This document shows positions 17,449 to 25,915 of a DNA stretch of 64,000 nt, piece after piece. The notes below the pieces were generated by a model. The model saw only the letters and a program-made list of their open reading frames with translations, searched no databases and was not told the origin of the DNA. Origin of the DNA: Bacillota bacterium (GTDB lineage Bacteria; Bacillota; Clostridia; Lachnospirales; Lachnospiraceae); NCBI GenBank assembly GCA_023392535.1, contig JAEVYY010000026.1:186001-250000 (forward strand), given 5' to 3'. How positions within the stretch are numbered: position 1 is the first letter of the stretch; each line of letters begins with the position of its first letter. The position numbers were made by a program, and so were the translations under genes.

Positions 17449-18858
17449 ATGCATGAAAATGAAGAATATAAAAAGGAACCACATAGATTAGAAGAGAAAA
17501 TGAATCGTTACCAGCAGGAATACCAGAATAATCAAATAAGCGATGAGGGTAAGCTGCTGGCAGATAAGGACTTCGAATTTATGCGGGAAAAGATAAAGGA
17601 GCGTCCAATCAACCGTAAGAAGTTAGTGAAGAAAACTATGGTGACTGCTTCTATGGCAGTTGTTTTCGGCTTGATTGCATGTGTTACTTTTTTGGTACTG
17701 GAACCTGTTTTTAGTAATTGGCTATATCCGGAAGAAGGACCAAAGCAAGTGACTTTCCCAGAGGTTGAGAATGAGATGCTTCCGGAGGATATGTTACAGT
17801 CTGAAATTCAAATTCCATTCAACGAGAATACTACCAATGTAGAGAAGGGAAATGAAGAGAGTACCGCAGAAGATTTTACGCTGGAAGTAGAAGACTATCA
17901 AATTTTGTATAATAAATTATATGAAATAGCAAAAGAGGGTGAGAAGAGCCTGGTCACGGTGACAGGCGTAACATCCGATGTAGACTGGTTCAATAATACA
18001 TATGAAAGTAAAGGACAGACATCAGGACTTATACTCGCGGATAACGGAAAGGAATTATTGATATTAGCGGATAAAAAGACCGTAGAGGAGGCGGAAGTCA
18101 TTCAAGTGACATTCTGTGATGGAGAACAAGCCACCGCCCAGATACGTTCCTCAGATGCATCAATAGGAATATCCATTATCAGCATACCACTCGAAGGAAT
18201 AGGTGAAGATACAAAGGATTCGATTAAGTTAGCAGATCTTGGAAGCTCGAATTCTATGAATTTAACGGGGAGTGCAATTATTGCGATTGGGACTCCTATG
18301 GGGACCAATAATTCAGTTGCTTATGGAATGCTGACTTCTGTTGGCAACCCGATAAGTGTCACTGATAATTTATATAAATTGATGACAACAGATATCTATG
18401 GAAGTCAGAATGCTGGCGGTATTCTCTTGAATATGACCGGAAAAGTGATTGGCATTATAAGGATGAATTATAACGAAGAGGATACGAAAAATCTAATATC
18501 AGCAATTGGGATAACAGAAATGAAAAAAACGATTGAAAAGTTATCTAACGGACAGCAGATGGCATATCTTGGTATTGAAGCATGTAATGTTACGGTAGAA
18601 GCAAATATACAGACGGGTGTTCCATTCGGCGCTTACGTGACGGAAATAAGCATGGATTCTCCCGCGATGCAGTCAGGTATCCAAAGCGGCGATATCATTA
18701 TCAAAATGGGAAGCCAAAAAATTGAAAATATGTCCCAATATGTAGATGCGCTCTTGGCATATGAACCAGAGGACGAAATGCAGGTGACAGTAATGCGACA
18801 GGTAAAAAATGAATATAAAGAAATGCCTTTTACAGTCAAATTGGGAGTTTCAAAATAA
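17449..18858 (+). CDS. HtrA/DegP-like membrane protein, protease triad lost
   Basis: Laid out as a Gram-positive HtrA: a cytoplasmic N-terminus, TM at about 62-85, an acidic linker, a trypsin-like domain (about 150-360) and one PDZ domain (about 372-465). By alignment with the family pattern, the catalytic histidine (HVV) is K210 in LADKKTV, the aspartate (DLAVL) is G240 in ASIGISI, and the serine of GNSGGP is A322 in SQNAGGI. All three triad residues are gone while the fold's glycine pattern remains. I infer a non-proteolytic binding or scaffold protein. The start has GGAGGG 7 bases upstream, and the gene is divergent from mutS2. Confidence 0.85.
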   Translation: MHENEEYKKEPHRLEEKMNRYQQEYQNNQISDEGKLLADKDFEFMREKIKERPINRKKLVKKTMVTASMAVVFGLIACVTFLVLEPVFSNWLYPEEGPKQVTFPEVENEMLPEDMLQSEIQIPFNENTTNVEKGNEESTAEDFTLEVEDYQILYNKLYEIAKEGEKSLVTVTGVTSDVDWFNNTYESKGQTSGLILADNGKELLILADKKTVEEAEVIQVTFCDGEQATAQIRSSDASIGISIISIPLEGIGEDTKDSIKLADLGSSNSMNLTGSAIIAIGTPMGTNNSVAYGMLTSVGNPISVTDNLYKLMTTDIYGSQNAGGILLNMTGKVIGIIRMNYNEEDTKNLISAIGITEMKKTIEKLSNGQQMAYLGIEACNVTVEANIQTGVPFGAYVTEISMDSPAMQSGIQSGDIIIKMGSQKIENMSQYVDALLAYEPEDEMQVTVMRQVKNEYKEMPFTVKLGVSK

Positions 18859-18902
18859 TATAACTGACATAAAAAATGGCAAAATGGAAGGAAACAGTAA
18901 GA

Positions 18903-19847
18903 ATGAAGTATATTAAGGACTATAAGGATGGCGATAGAGTATTTGATATTTACCTATGCAAACACAAACAGTCAGCAGTTACAAAGAATGGGAAATGTTA
19001 TGAAAATGTTATCTTACAAGATAAGACAGGTACGATTGATGCCAAGATATGGGATCCGAACAGTGCTGGAATTTCAGAATTCGATACACTTGATTATGTG
19101 GAGGTATATGGTGATGTCAGCAGTTTTCAAGGATCACTCCAGGTCAGTATAAAAAGGACCAGGTTGTGTCACGAAGGTGAATATGAACCAGGGGAATACC
19201 TGCCGGTATCAGCAAAGAACATCAGCGAAATGTATGATGCAATTTTAAAGTATATAACCAGAATTGAAAATCCATATCTTAAGAAAATGATGGAAGCATT
19301 TTTTGTAGAAGATAAAGATTTTATTAAAGCATTTAAAGCATCCTCAGCAGCCAAAACCGTACATCATGGATTTGTAGGAGGATTGTTGGAGCATACCCTG
19401 AGCGTAACGAATCTGTGTGCTTATTACTGTGAGACATATCCACTACTGAAAAAAGATCTGCTCATTAGTGCTGCGATCTGTCATGACATTGGTAAAACAA
19501 AAGAAATTTCTCTATTTCCAGAAAATGATTATACGGATGATGGGAATCTTCTTGGTCACATTATTATAGGAACCGAGATGATTACTGAGAAAATAAGGGG
19601 AATACAAGGTTTTCCAACGAAGCTGGCCTCAGAATTAAAGCATTGTATCCTGGCGCATCATGGTGAATTAGAGTATGGTTCTCCAAAGAAACCGGCACTT
19701 ATGGAAGCAGCGGCATTAAATCTTGCAGATAATACGGATGCAAAGATGCAGACATTCACAGAACTCCTGCAGAATACGACTGAAACAGGATGGTTGGGAT
19801 ATAACAGACTTTTTGAATCGAATGTTCGTATGACCAGAATGGAGTAG
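18903..19847 (+). CDS. yhaM: 3'-5' exoribonuclease YhaM
   Basis: An RNA/DNA 3'-5' exonuclease with an N-terminal OB-fold (about 10-110) and a C-terminal HD domain, seen at GFVGGLLEHTLSV, ICHDIGKTKE and LAHHGELEYGSPKKP. ATG 18903 gives 314 residues, equal to the Bacillus YhaM length, and has GGAAGG upstream; an in-frame ATG at 18876 lacks a site. It probably acts in RNA turnover. It follows the HtrA-like gene by 44 bases. Confidence 0.93.
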   Translation: MKYIKDYKDGDRVFDIYLCKHKQSAVTKNGKCYENVILQDKTGTIDAKIWDPNSAGISEFDTLDYVEVYGDVSSFQGSLQVSIKRTRLCHEGEYEPGEYLPVSAKNISEMYDAILKYITRIENPYLKKMMEAFFVEDKDFIKAFKASSAAKTVHHGFVGGLLEHTLSVTNLCAYYCETYPLLKKDLLISAAICHDIGKTKEISLFPENDYTDDGNLLGHIIIGTEMITEKIRGIQGFPTKLASELKHCILAHHGELEYGSPKKPALMEAAALNLADNTDAKMQTFTELLQNTTETGWLGYNRLFESNVRMTRME

Positions 19848-19855
19848 AAATTTAA

Positions 19856-21244
19856 ATGGAATGCAAGAAAAATGATGCAGTGACCATCACTATTACGGAT
19901 ATGGGGAATGAGGGGGAAGGCATTGGCAAAATTGAGGGATATACTTTATTTGTCAAGGATGCTATTGTTGGCGACGTCATAGAAGCGAAAATTATTAAAG
20001 CAAAAAAAAATTATGCCTATGCCAAATTAGAAAAAATACTTACCGCTTCAATGTTTCGGACTACTCCTCGTTGCCAGTTCCACAAACAATGTGGCGGGTG
20101 TCAGATACAAGCCCTTTCCTATGAAAAGCAACTGGAATTTAAGCAGAATAAAGTGCGTAATCATTTGATCCGTATTGGTAAATTCAAGGAAGATAGGATC
20201 AATTTAGTTATGGAGCCAATAATAGGGATGGAAGATCCCTATTACTATCGCAATAAGGCACAGTTTCCAATTGGTATGGATAAAGACAATCAACCGATAA
20301 CTGGATTTTACGCAGGAAGGACACATACCATCATTGCGAATACAGATTGCTGTCTGGGAAATCAAAAGAATGAAGGAATTTTGCAGGTAATTCTGTCTTA
20401 TATGAAGAGGTATCAGGTGCCGCCGTATCAGGAAGATATTGGAGAAGGATTATTGCGTCACGTATTGATACGTATCGGTCATAAAACACAGGAGATTATG
20501 GTGTGCCTTGTTATCAACGGAACGATACTTCCAAGATCGGAACAATTGATAAAAGAGTTATGTAAAATTGAAGGAATGACCAGTATTTCTCTTAGCATAA
20601 ATCAAGAAAATACGAATGTCATTATGGGAAAAGAAATTCATATTCTCTGGGGAAAAGGTCATATTACAGATTATATCGGAGATATTAAGTTCCAGATTTC
20701 ACCGCTTTCTTTTTACCAGGTAAACGCAGTCCAAACGGAAAAATTATATCGTATCGCCATGGATTATGCGAATTTACAGGGGGAAGAGATCGTCTGGGAT
20801 CTATATTGTGGCATCGGATCCATATCTTTGTTCTTGTCGCAAAGAGCAAAAAAAGTATATGGTGTAGAAATCATACCACAGGCAATCGCGGATGCAGAAC
20901 AGAATGCAAAAATCAATCAGATAGAAAATGTAGAATTTTTTGTTGGCAAAGCTGAGGAAGTACTTCCAAAACAGTATGAAGAAAAGGGAATATATGCAGA
21001 TGTCATTGTGGTAGACCCGCCAAGAAAAGGCTGCGATGAAAAGTGTCTTGAGACTATGCTTAAGATGAAGCCAAAACGTATTGTTTATGTGAGCTGCGAT
21101 TCTGCAACACTTGCCCGTGACTTAAATATTTTATGCGAGAAGGACTATCGGATTGAACGCGTCAGGGCAGTAGATCAATTCAGCCATACGGTGCATGTGG
21201 AAACAGTGGTTTTAATGACACGTCGTGAATTAAACGATAAATAG
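19856..21244 (+). CDS. rlmD: 23S rRNA (uracil-C5)-methyltransferase, RlmD/RlmCD type
   Basis: Methylates U1939 (and U747 in the Gram-positive RlmCD form) using SAM. An N-terminal TRAM domain (about 3-60) precedes the Fe-S cysteines C73, C79 and C82 in CQFHKQCGGCQ. The Rossmann motif WDLYCGIGSISLFL and the catalytic cysteine motif YVSCDSATLARD follow. The length of 462 residues is typical. The gene begins 9 bases after yhaM. Which uridines are modified cannot be told from sequence alone. Confidence 0.93.
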   Translation: MECKKNDAVTITITDMGNEGEGIGKIEGYTLFVKDAIVGDVIEAKIIKAKKNYAYAKLEKILTASMFRTTPRCQFHKQCGGCQIQALSYEKQLEFKQNKVRNHLIRIGKFKEDRINLVMEPIIGMEDPYYYRNKAQFPIGMDKDNQPITGFYAGRTHTIIANTDCCLGNQKNEGILQVILSYMKRYQVPPYQEDIGEGLLRHVLIRIGHKTQEIMVCLVINGTILPRSEQLIKELCKIEGMTSISLSINQENTNVIMGKEIHILWGKGHITDYIGDIKFQISPLSFYQVNAVQTEKLYRIAMDYANLQGEEIVWDLYCGIGSISLFLSQRAKKVYGVEIIPQAIADAEQNAKINQIENVEFFVGKAEEVLPKQYEEKGIYADVIVVDPPRKGCDEKCLETMLKMKPKRIVYVSCDSATLARDLNILCEKDYRIERVRAVDQFSHTVHVETVVLMTRRELNDK

Positions 21245-21278
21245 AGCACTTAAAGATTTATGTAATTATGAGGATAAT

Positions 21279-21701
21279 ATGATTAGAAAATTTAAAACGA
21301 AAGATTTATTGGAAGTTATGGAATTATGGCTTTCTACTAATATACAGGCTCATGACTTTATTTCCAGAGACTATTGGGTGGGCAATTTTGATATAGTAAA
21401 GGGTATACTTCCTGATGCAGAAATATATGTCTATGAGCTAGATGATAAAATTAAGGCTTTTGTAGGAATCAATAATGGATATATAGCTGGTATATTTGTA
21501 TCCGATAAGATGCAATCAAAAGGCATCGGAAAACAATTACTTGAAAAAGCAAAGGAGCTTTATTCTGAACTTAGTTTAACCGTTTATCAAAAGAATATAA
21601 AAGCGGTCAATTTTTATCAACGAGAAAAATTTATAATCAAACAAGAACAAATTGATGAAAATACGGGTGAAAGAGAATATCTTATGGTATGGAGTGAATA
21701 A
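21279..21701 (+). CDS. GNAT family N-acetyltransferase
   Basis: A small acetyl-CoA-dependent acyltransferase of 140 residues. The acetyl-CoA loop is VSDKMQSKGIGKQLLEKAKE, and the C-terminal beta-alpha pattern (AVNFYQREKFI) is standard for GNAT. TGAGGATAAT precedes the ATG. It resembles YjaB-like proteins. The substrate is unknown. Confidence 0.88.
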   Translation: MIRKFKTKDLLEVMELWLSTNIQAHDFISRDYWVGNFDIVKGILPDAEIYVYELDDKIKAFVGINNGYIAGIFVSDKMQSKGIGKQLLEKAKELYSELSLTVYQKNIKAVNFYQREKFIIKQEQIDENTGEREYLMVWSE

Positions 21702-21716
21702 TATTCATTCAAAAAT

Positions 21717-22322
21717 TTACCAAATGTGGGGAAATAATCTCCAAGTGTGTCTTTCATAATCTTCATAAGAGGAACCGAAACTTGTTTCCAAAGCTTTTTC
21801 TTCCACTTTAATTCGATAGCCGTATACTACTGCAATAATTATTAGAGTTGCAATAATACCAATTGGCGATCGGAACGAAATAGAAATACCCAAAAGTGTT
21901 ATGATGCTTCCCGTATAGGAAGGATGACGTATATATTTATATGGCCCGGTCTTTACTATATTTTGTTCTGTAGCAACCTGAACGTTTAAAGTAAAAAATT
22001 TTCTTAATGTCCAAACAGAATATATCCGAGTGAATATCCCTAGTATCGTAAGCACAACTCCGATCCAAAAGAAATACACAGGCAGCATAAATGTGGACAT
22101 ATTAACACAGATTGGATTTATTAATATTGCTGACCAGAAGCCTATCATAATAAACAGCATGGAACCACGGTCACTCATAGTCTTATTTTCCAAGTTTTTA
22201 TGATTATTCCAAGTGGTAAAAATTAGAATGGCTAATTCTGTTATCATCACAACCATGAAAACTATCTGAAAAACATTTTTGGATATGAAATCTTGAAAGT
22301 ATGAATTACCAAAAAAATACAT
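21717..22322 (-). CDS. Isoprenylcysteine carboxyl methyltransferase family protein
   Basis: An integral membrane methyltransferase-like protein of 201 residues with about five hydrophobic segments. The SAM-binding C-terminal pattern is present: TGPYKYIRHPSYTGSIITLLG, an EEKAL helix, and the closing YEDYERHTWRLFP. AAGGAG lies 9 bases before the ATG. Bacterial relatives are not true prenyl-protein methyltransferases, and the substrate is unknown. It is convergent with the GNAT gene, with only 15 bases between them. Confidence 0.82.
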   Translation of the reverse strand: MYFFGNSYFQDFISKNVFQIVFMVVMITELAILIFTTWNNHKNLENKTMSDRGSMLFIMIGFWSAILINPICVNMSTFMLPVYFFWIGVVLTILGIFTRIYSVWTLRKFFTLNVQVATEQNIVKTGPYKYIRHPSYTGSIITLLGISISFRSPIGIIATLIIIAVVYGYRIKVEEKALETSFGSSYEDYERHTWRLFPHIW

Positions 22323-22489
22323 AAGAAATATCTCCTTCTCTACATTTTTTTCTTTATAAAATGATTATTTATTTAATTTCAAATATCTCACCTTCTTTCC
22401 TATCCCGTATATAGTATAGCTTTATAATTTTTATAATGCAACGATACCTACTCAAGATGCCCTTCAAGGATGTCAAAATGCAATTATAT

Positions 22490-22519
22490 AAGAAAAAGTA
22501 GCTCGACATCAGTCGAGCT
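22490..22519 (-). terminator. Rho-independent terminator of the MATE gene
   Basis: Read on the minus strand, an 8-bp stem (AGCTCGAC at 22500-22507 and GTCGAGCT at 22512-22519) with a 4-base loop is followed by ACTTTTTCTT. It lies 36 bases beyond the stop of the MATE gene. Confidence 0.85.
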
Positions 22520-22554
22520 CTCATTCATCACATGGGGTCTTTGTGACTCCTTGT

Positions 22555-23892
22555 TTAATAATGATACCTTTTTCGCTTTATAATAAGGAATACCGCTGTA
22601 AACACAACTGCCATCATTTCAGCCACCACAATAGAAACCCAAATGCCATCAATTCCCCAAATCATTGGAAGAAGCAAAATGGCACTAACCTGAAACACCA
22701 ATATCCGCAAAAAAGAAATTAAAGCGGATGTCAATCCATCATTAAGGGCAGTAAAAAAGCCTGAACCGAAAATGGAAAATCCCATAAAGGGAAACGCAAG
22801 GGCAAAAATACGGAACCCGGAAACTGTAAAATCCATAACCTCTCTGTCATATCCCACGAATATTTGTGCTAACAGAGTAGCAAGCAGCTGTGCGGCGGTC
22901 ACCATAACAATTCCGCTGACACCAATCATATGAAGGCTCCTTTTCAAAAGTCCCTTGAGTTCATCGTGATTTTCGGCTCCATTTTGATAAGCGATAACAG
23001 GGGATACTCCGATAGAGTAGCCGATAAAGGCAGCCGAAAAAATCATGCTGACATACATCATAACACCATAGGCCGCTATGCCGTTCTCTCCGGCAAACTT
23101 CAGAAGCTGTAGGTTATAGATCATCCCTACGATACTCGTGGAGACATTGCTCATAAATTCGGACGAACCGTTGGTACAAGCCTTTAAAATCACCTTACCG
23201 TCAAAGGTGGTTTTGCCCAGACGAAGAATACTGCTATTTTTGCGCAGAAAATAGATAAGAGGGATTGCGCCACCAATAAATTGGCTAAATGCAGTGGCAA
23301 CCGCTGCGCCTGACAGCTTATATTCCTGCGGCAGAAGAATTACTAAAACTGCATCTAATATTATATTGGTAACTCCGGATGCACCCGTTACCAAAAGACC
23401 GAGATGAGGCTTTTCCGCCGCTACAAAAAAACTTTGAAACAGAAGCTGCAACACAAAAAACGGCAATGTTGTAAGAAGAATTCGTCCGTAAACAACACAG
23501 TTTTCAAGGAGTTCGCCTTTAGCTCCGATCAGCATGGAAATCGGACGAAGCAACACAAATCCCAATACAGCCAGCAGGACGCCCAGAGCAAACGTCACAT
23601 ACACAATCAGAGAGAAATAACTGTTTGCCTTTTCCTTTTTACCGGCGCCAAGGGTGCTGGCAACCATGGCGGTGCCTCCGGTACCGAACATGAAGCCAAC
23701 AGTTGCTACTATCATCAAAAAAGGCATAATCAGATTCACTGCAGAAAATGCCACCTTGCCTGCAAAATTAGAAACAAAAAAACCGTCCACCACGCTGTAG
23801 ATAGATGTGAAAATCATCATCGCAATGGACGGAAGCGTAAAAATTATGAGTTTACTATAGGTAAAATGATCTGAAAGTCGTATTTTTTTCAT
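22555..23892 (-). CDS. MATE family efflux transporter
   Basis: A second MATE exporter, 445 residues and about 12 membrane segments, with the family's N-terminal patterns TIFTSIYSVVDGFFVSNF and GTGGTAMVASTLGAG. GGGAGG lies 6 bases before the ATG. It stands downstream of a MarR regulator and a short broken ORF on the same strand; MarR control of the exporter is inferred. Base composition differs from the neighbours: 23521-23700 holds 94 G+C in 180 bases, far above the surrounding genes, which suggests acquisition from another genome. Confidence 0.92.
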   Translation of the reverse strand: MKKIRLSDHFTYSKLIIFTLPSIAMMIFTSIYSVVDGFFVSNFAGKVAFSAVNLIMPFLMIVATVGFMFGTGGTAMVASTLGAGKKEKANSYFSLIVYVTFALGVLLAVLGFVLLRPISMLIGAKGELLENCVVYGRILLTTLPFFVLQLLFQSFFVAAEKPHLGLLVTGASGVTNIILDAVLVILLPQEYKLSGAAVATAFSQFIGGAIPLIYFLRKNSSILRLGKTTFDGKVILKACTNGSSEFMSNVSTSIVGMIYNLQLLKFAGENGIAAYGVMMYVSMIFSAAFIGYSIGVSPVIAYQNGAENHDELKGLLKRSLHMIGVSGIVMVTAAQLLATLLAQIFVGYDREVMDFTVSGFRIFALAFPFMGFSIFGSGFFTALNDGLTSALISFLRILVFQVSAILLLPMIWGIDGIWVSIVVAEMMAVVFTAVFLIIKRKRYHY

Positions 23893-24036
23893 GAGTACCT
23901 CCCAAACCAGCTACTTGCAAAGGCTGCAACAGCCGGTGCCAAATCCTTAATATTCCAATCGCTTGTATTAGCAATAATCTCACTGTCGTAATAATCAAAA
24001 TTCATAATATCCGCAAGACTCTTTCTGAATTTTCAA
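23889..24036 (-). pseudogene. Short frameshifted ORF between marR and the MATE gene
   Basis: A TTG at 24036 with AAAGGAG 7 bases upstream opens a 13-codon frame that stops at 23995. The next frame continues without a stop to a TGA at 23889-23891 that overlaps the MATE ATG. Removing one T from a four-T run near 23998 (minus strand) would join them into a 48-residue protein. Product unknown: acidic, with DWNIKDLAPAVAAF near its end. It is either a real indel in a small gene, the remnant of a larger one, or two unrelated short frames. Confidence 0.4.
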
Positions 24037-24049
24037 TCTATTACTCCTT

Positions 24050-24487
24050 TCATAAAGCGTCAATTTGCTCACGGAAACAATCCGCATATTTTTCCATCAG
24101 GCGAATGTATGTGTTAATTTCTTCTGTTGACCATGAGTCAAAAGCTTGTACTTCCGCTTTATAAAGCTTCGCCACAGTGCTATTCACACAATCCTTTCCC
24201 TTTTCTGTTAAGATAATTTTCTTTGCTCTGCCTGTGAACTGTTCTAAATATAGAATGCCATCAGCCTCCAAGCCACGAATAGCCGAGTTTACTGTCTGCT
24301 TACTGATTCCGGATTTTTTGTAAATATCACTGAGCAAGCAATTCTCGCCTGTATCGTATATTGTATACAAAACAATAGAAACACTGTCTGAAATGCCAAG
24401 TCTTAAGGATGCCTGATGATACAGGGCTTGCGTTTCAGAAGTCAAATAGTTAATCCGATGGATCTGTTGAACCTTCTTTTGATTCAT
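24050..24487 (-). CDS. MarR family transcriptional regulator
   Basis: A winged-helix repressor of 145 residues. The DNA-binding part includes YKKSGISKQTVNSAIRGLEADG and the wing TGRAKKIILTEKG. ATG 24487 follows GGAGG by about 8 bases; an ATG at 24514 lies inside the operator and is not credible. The promoter carries two copies of a palindromic operator, so autorepression is very likely. The downstream MATE exporter is probably under the same control. Confidence 0.92.
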   Translation of the reverse strand: MNQKKVQQIHRINYLTSETQALYHQASLRLGISDSVSIVLYTIYDTGENCLLSDIYKKSGISKQTVNSAIRGLEADGILYLEQFTGRAKKIILTEKGKDCVNSTVAKLYKAEVQAFDSWSTEEINTYIRLMEKYADCFREQIDAL

Positions 24488-24499
24488 TGCTACACCTCC

Positions 24500-24549
24500 A
24501 AGGTACGATTTCATACTTTTATAATAGTACGAAATCGTACCTTTGTCAA
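24500..24549 (-). promoter_or_regulatory. MarR-gene promoter with two operator copies
   Basis: On the minus strand TTGACA (24544-24549), a 17-base spacer and TATTAT (24521-24526) form a near-consensus promoter. The spacer holds the palindrome GTACGAAATCGTAC (24527-24540), and a second copy with one change, GTACGATTTCATAC, lies at 24503-24516, exactly 24 bases away. The outer arms 24500-24512 and 24531-24543 form a perfect 13-bp inverted repeat. Binding by the encoded MarR protein is inferred. Confidence 0.8.
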
Positions 24550-24612
24550 TCCTTATGTTGCTACTGTTTTTATAAATTTAGAGAGGCATTGAGATAGAAT
24601 CATCTAATAAAG

Positions 24613-24641
24613 TTGACAACGACAGACGGACAAGGTATATT
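24613..24641 (+). promoter_or_regulatory. Sigma-A promoter of the Mef-like transporter gene
   Basis: TTGACA (24613-24618), a 17-base spacer and TATATT (24636-24641), with the start codon 35 bases further on. The leader is too short for a translational attenuator of the macrolide-resistance kind. Confidence 0.7.
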
Positions 24642-24676
24642 GCGTAGTAAAATAGAAATGTTATTTTAGGGGTAGG

Positions 24677-25915
24677 ATGAAATTGAAAAACAATTGGAAA
24701 AGAAATTTTTTTACTATCTGGGCTGGGCAGGGAATTTCGCATTTATCGAGTTCTGTACTTCAATTTGCTATTGTATGGTATTTGACCGACCAGACTGGTT
24801 CTGCTATGGTTTTGTCCATTGCCATGATGATGGGATTTTTACCACAGGGCATTTTGGGGCCTTTCATTGGTGTTTTTATAGACCGGTATAACAGGAAGCG
24901 TATAATGATGATATCGGATTTATTTATTTCGGCAGCAAGCTTCGTCATGGTTATCGCTGGATGGATGGGGATCCTTTCCACAGAACTGATTCTAGCGGTT
25001 TTATTGCTTCGCTCCATTGGTTCCGCATTTCATACTCCATGCCTACAGGCGGTGACTCCTCAAATTGTTCCATCAGACCAATTAACCAAATGTTCCGGTT
25101 ATTCACAAGCTGTGGAGTCAGTATCACAGATTTTAAGCCCTGTTTTTGCAGCAGTACTTTATAATTCGTGGAGTTTGAGCGGGATTGTTTTTTTGGATGT
25201 TATCGGAGCTTTCATTGCTGTTTTAACATTAGGAATCACAGTAATACCTGAACTGCATGGAAATGAAAAGGAGGGAAGAGTGCATGTCTTGCAAGAAGCG
25301 AAAGAAGGCATCCAAATCCTTCGGACCCAAAAAGGAATGCTTGGATTAGTTTTGATTGGCAGCCTTTATACGTTAGCGATGATGCCGACTAGCGCATTAT
25401 TTCCTTTGATGAGTATGTCTTACTTTCATGGGACGAGTACAAATGCAAGTATTGTTGAATTGGTATTTTCTGTTGGTCTTTTATTCGGGTCTTTAGTATT
25501 GGCCAAGTGGGGAGGAACAAAAAATAGAATATATACCATTATTGGTTCTTTTCTTTTAATGAGTTTCAGTTTGTTTTTTTCTGGTATTCTGCCATCAAGT
25601 GGTTTTTATGTATTTGTTGTCTGCTCCTGGTTAATGGGTGTTTCTGGTCCTTTTTATTGGGGAGCATTTACTCCATTATTGCAAAATAACTTTGAAGCAA
25701 AGTATTTGGGCCGTGTACTGTCACTATCCAGCAGCATAAGGCTGATCAGTGGCCCAATTGGGCTAGCGGTATCAGGAATTTTTGCAGAAGAATATGGGGT
25801 TGAAAAATGGTTCCTTATTGCTGGCGGACTGGTTCTGTTGGCTTCATTCTTATGTATCATGGTACCATCTGTTCGCAATTGTGATAATGAAAGAGAATCA
25901 ATTACGACTCTATAA
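24677..25915 (+). CDS. MFS transporter, Mef-like macrolide efflux family
   Basis: A 12-helix major facilitator of 412 residues. Its N-terminus NNWKRNFFTIWAGQGISHLS, followed by DQTGSAMVLSIA, GFLPQGILGPFIGVFIDR, SIGSAFHTPCLQAVTPQIVP and LTKCSGYSQ, runs closely parallel to Mef(A)-type macrolide pumps as I remember them. The loop-2 motif is DRYNRKR. It may export a macrolide or another drug, but distant homologues often do not confer macrolide resistance. Its last 14 bases overlap the convergent lipoprotein gene. Confidence 0.85.
   Translation: MKLKNNWKRNFFTIWAGQGISHLSSSVLQFAIVWYLTDQTGSAMVLSIAMMMGFLPQGILGPFIGVFIDRYNRKRIMMISDLFISAASFVMVIAGWMGILSTELILAVLLLRSIGSAFHTPCLQAVTPQIVPSDQLTKCSGYSQAVESVSQILSPVFAAVLYNSWSLSGIVFLDVIGAFIAVLTLGITVIPELHGNEKEGRVHVLQEAKEGIQILRTQKGMLGLVLIGSLYTLAMMPTSALFPLMSMSYFHGTSTNASIVELVFSVGLLFGSLVLAKWGGTKNRIYTIIGSFLLMSFSLFFSGILPSSGFYVFVVCSWLMGVSGPFYWGAFTPLLQNNFEAKYLGRVLSLSSSIRLISGPIGLAVSGIFAEEYGVEKWFLIAGGLVLLASFLCIMVPSVRNCDNERESITTL

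Noticed and set aside
23404..23874. 156-codon ORF on the plus strand opposite the MATE gene
   Set aside because: It is the antisense shadow of a clear transporter gene, rich in Lys, His and Gln with no domain and no ribosome site.
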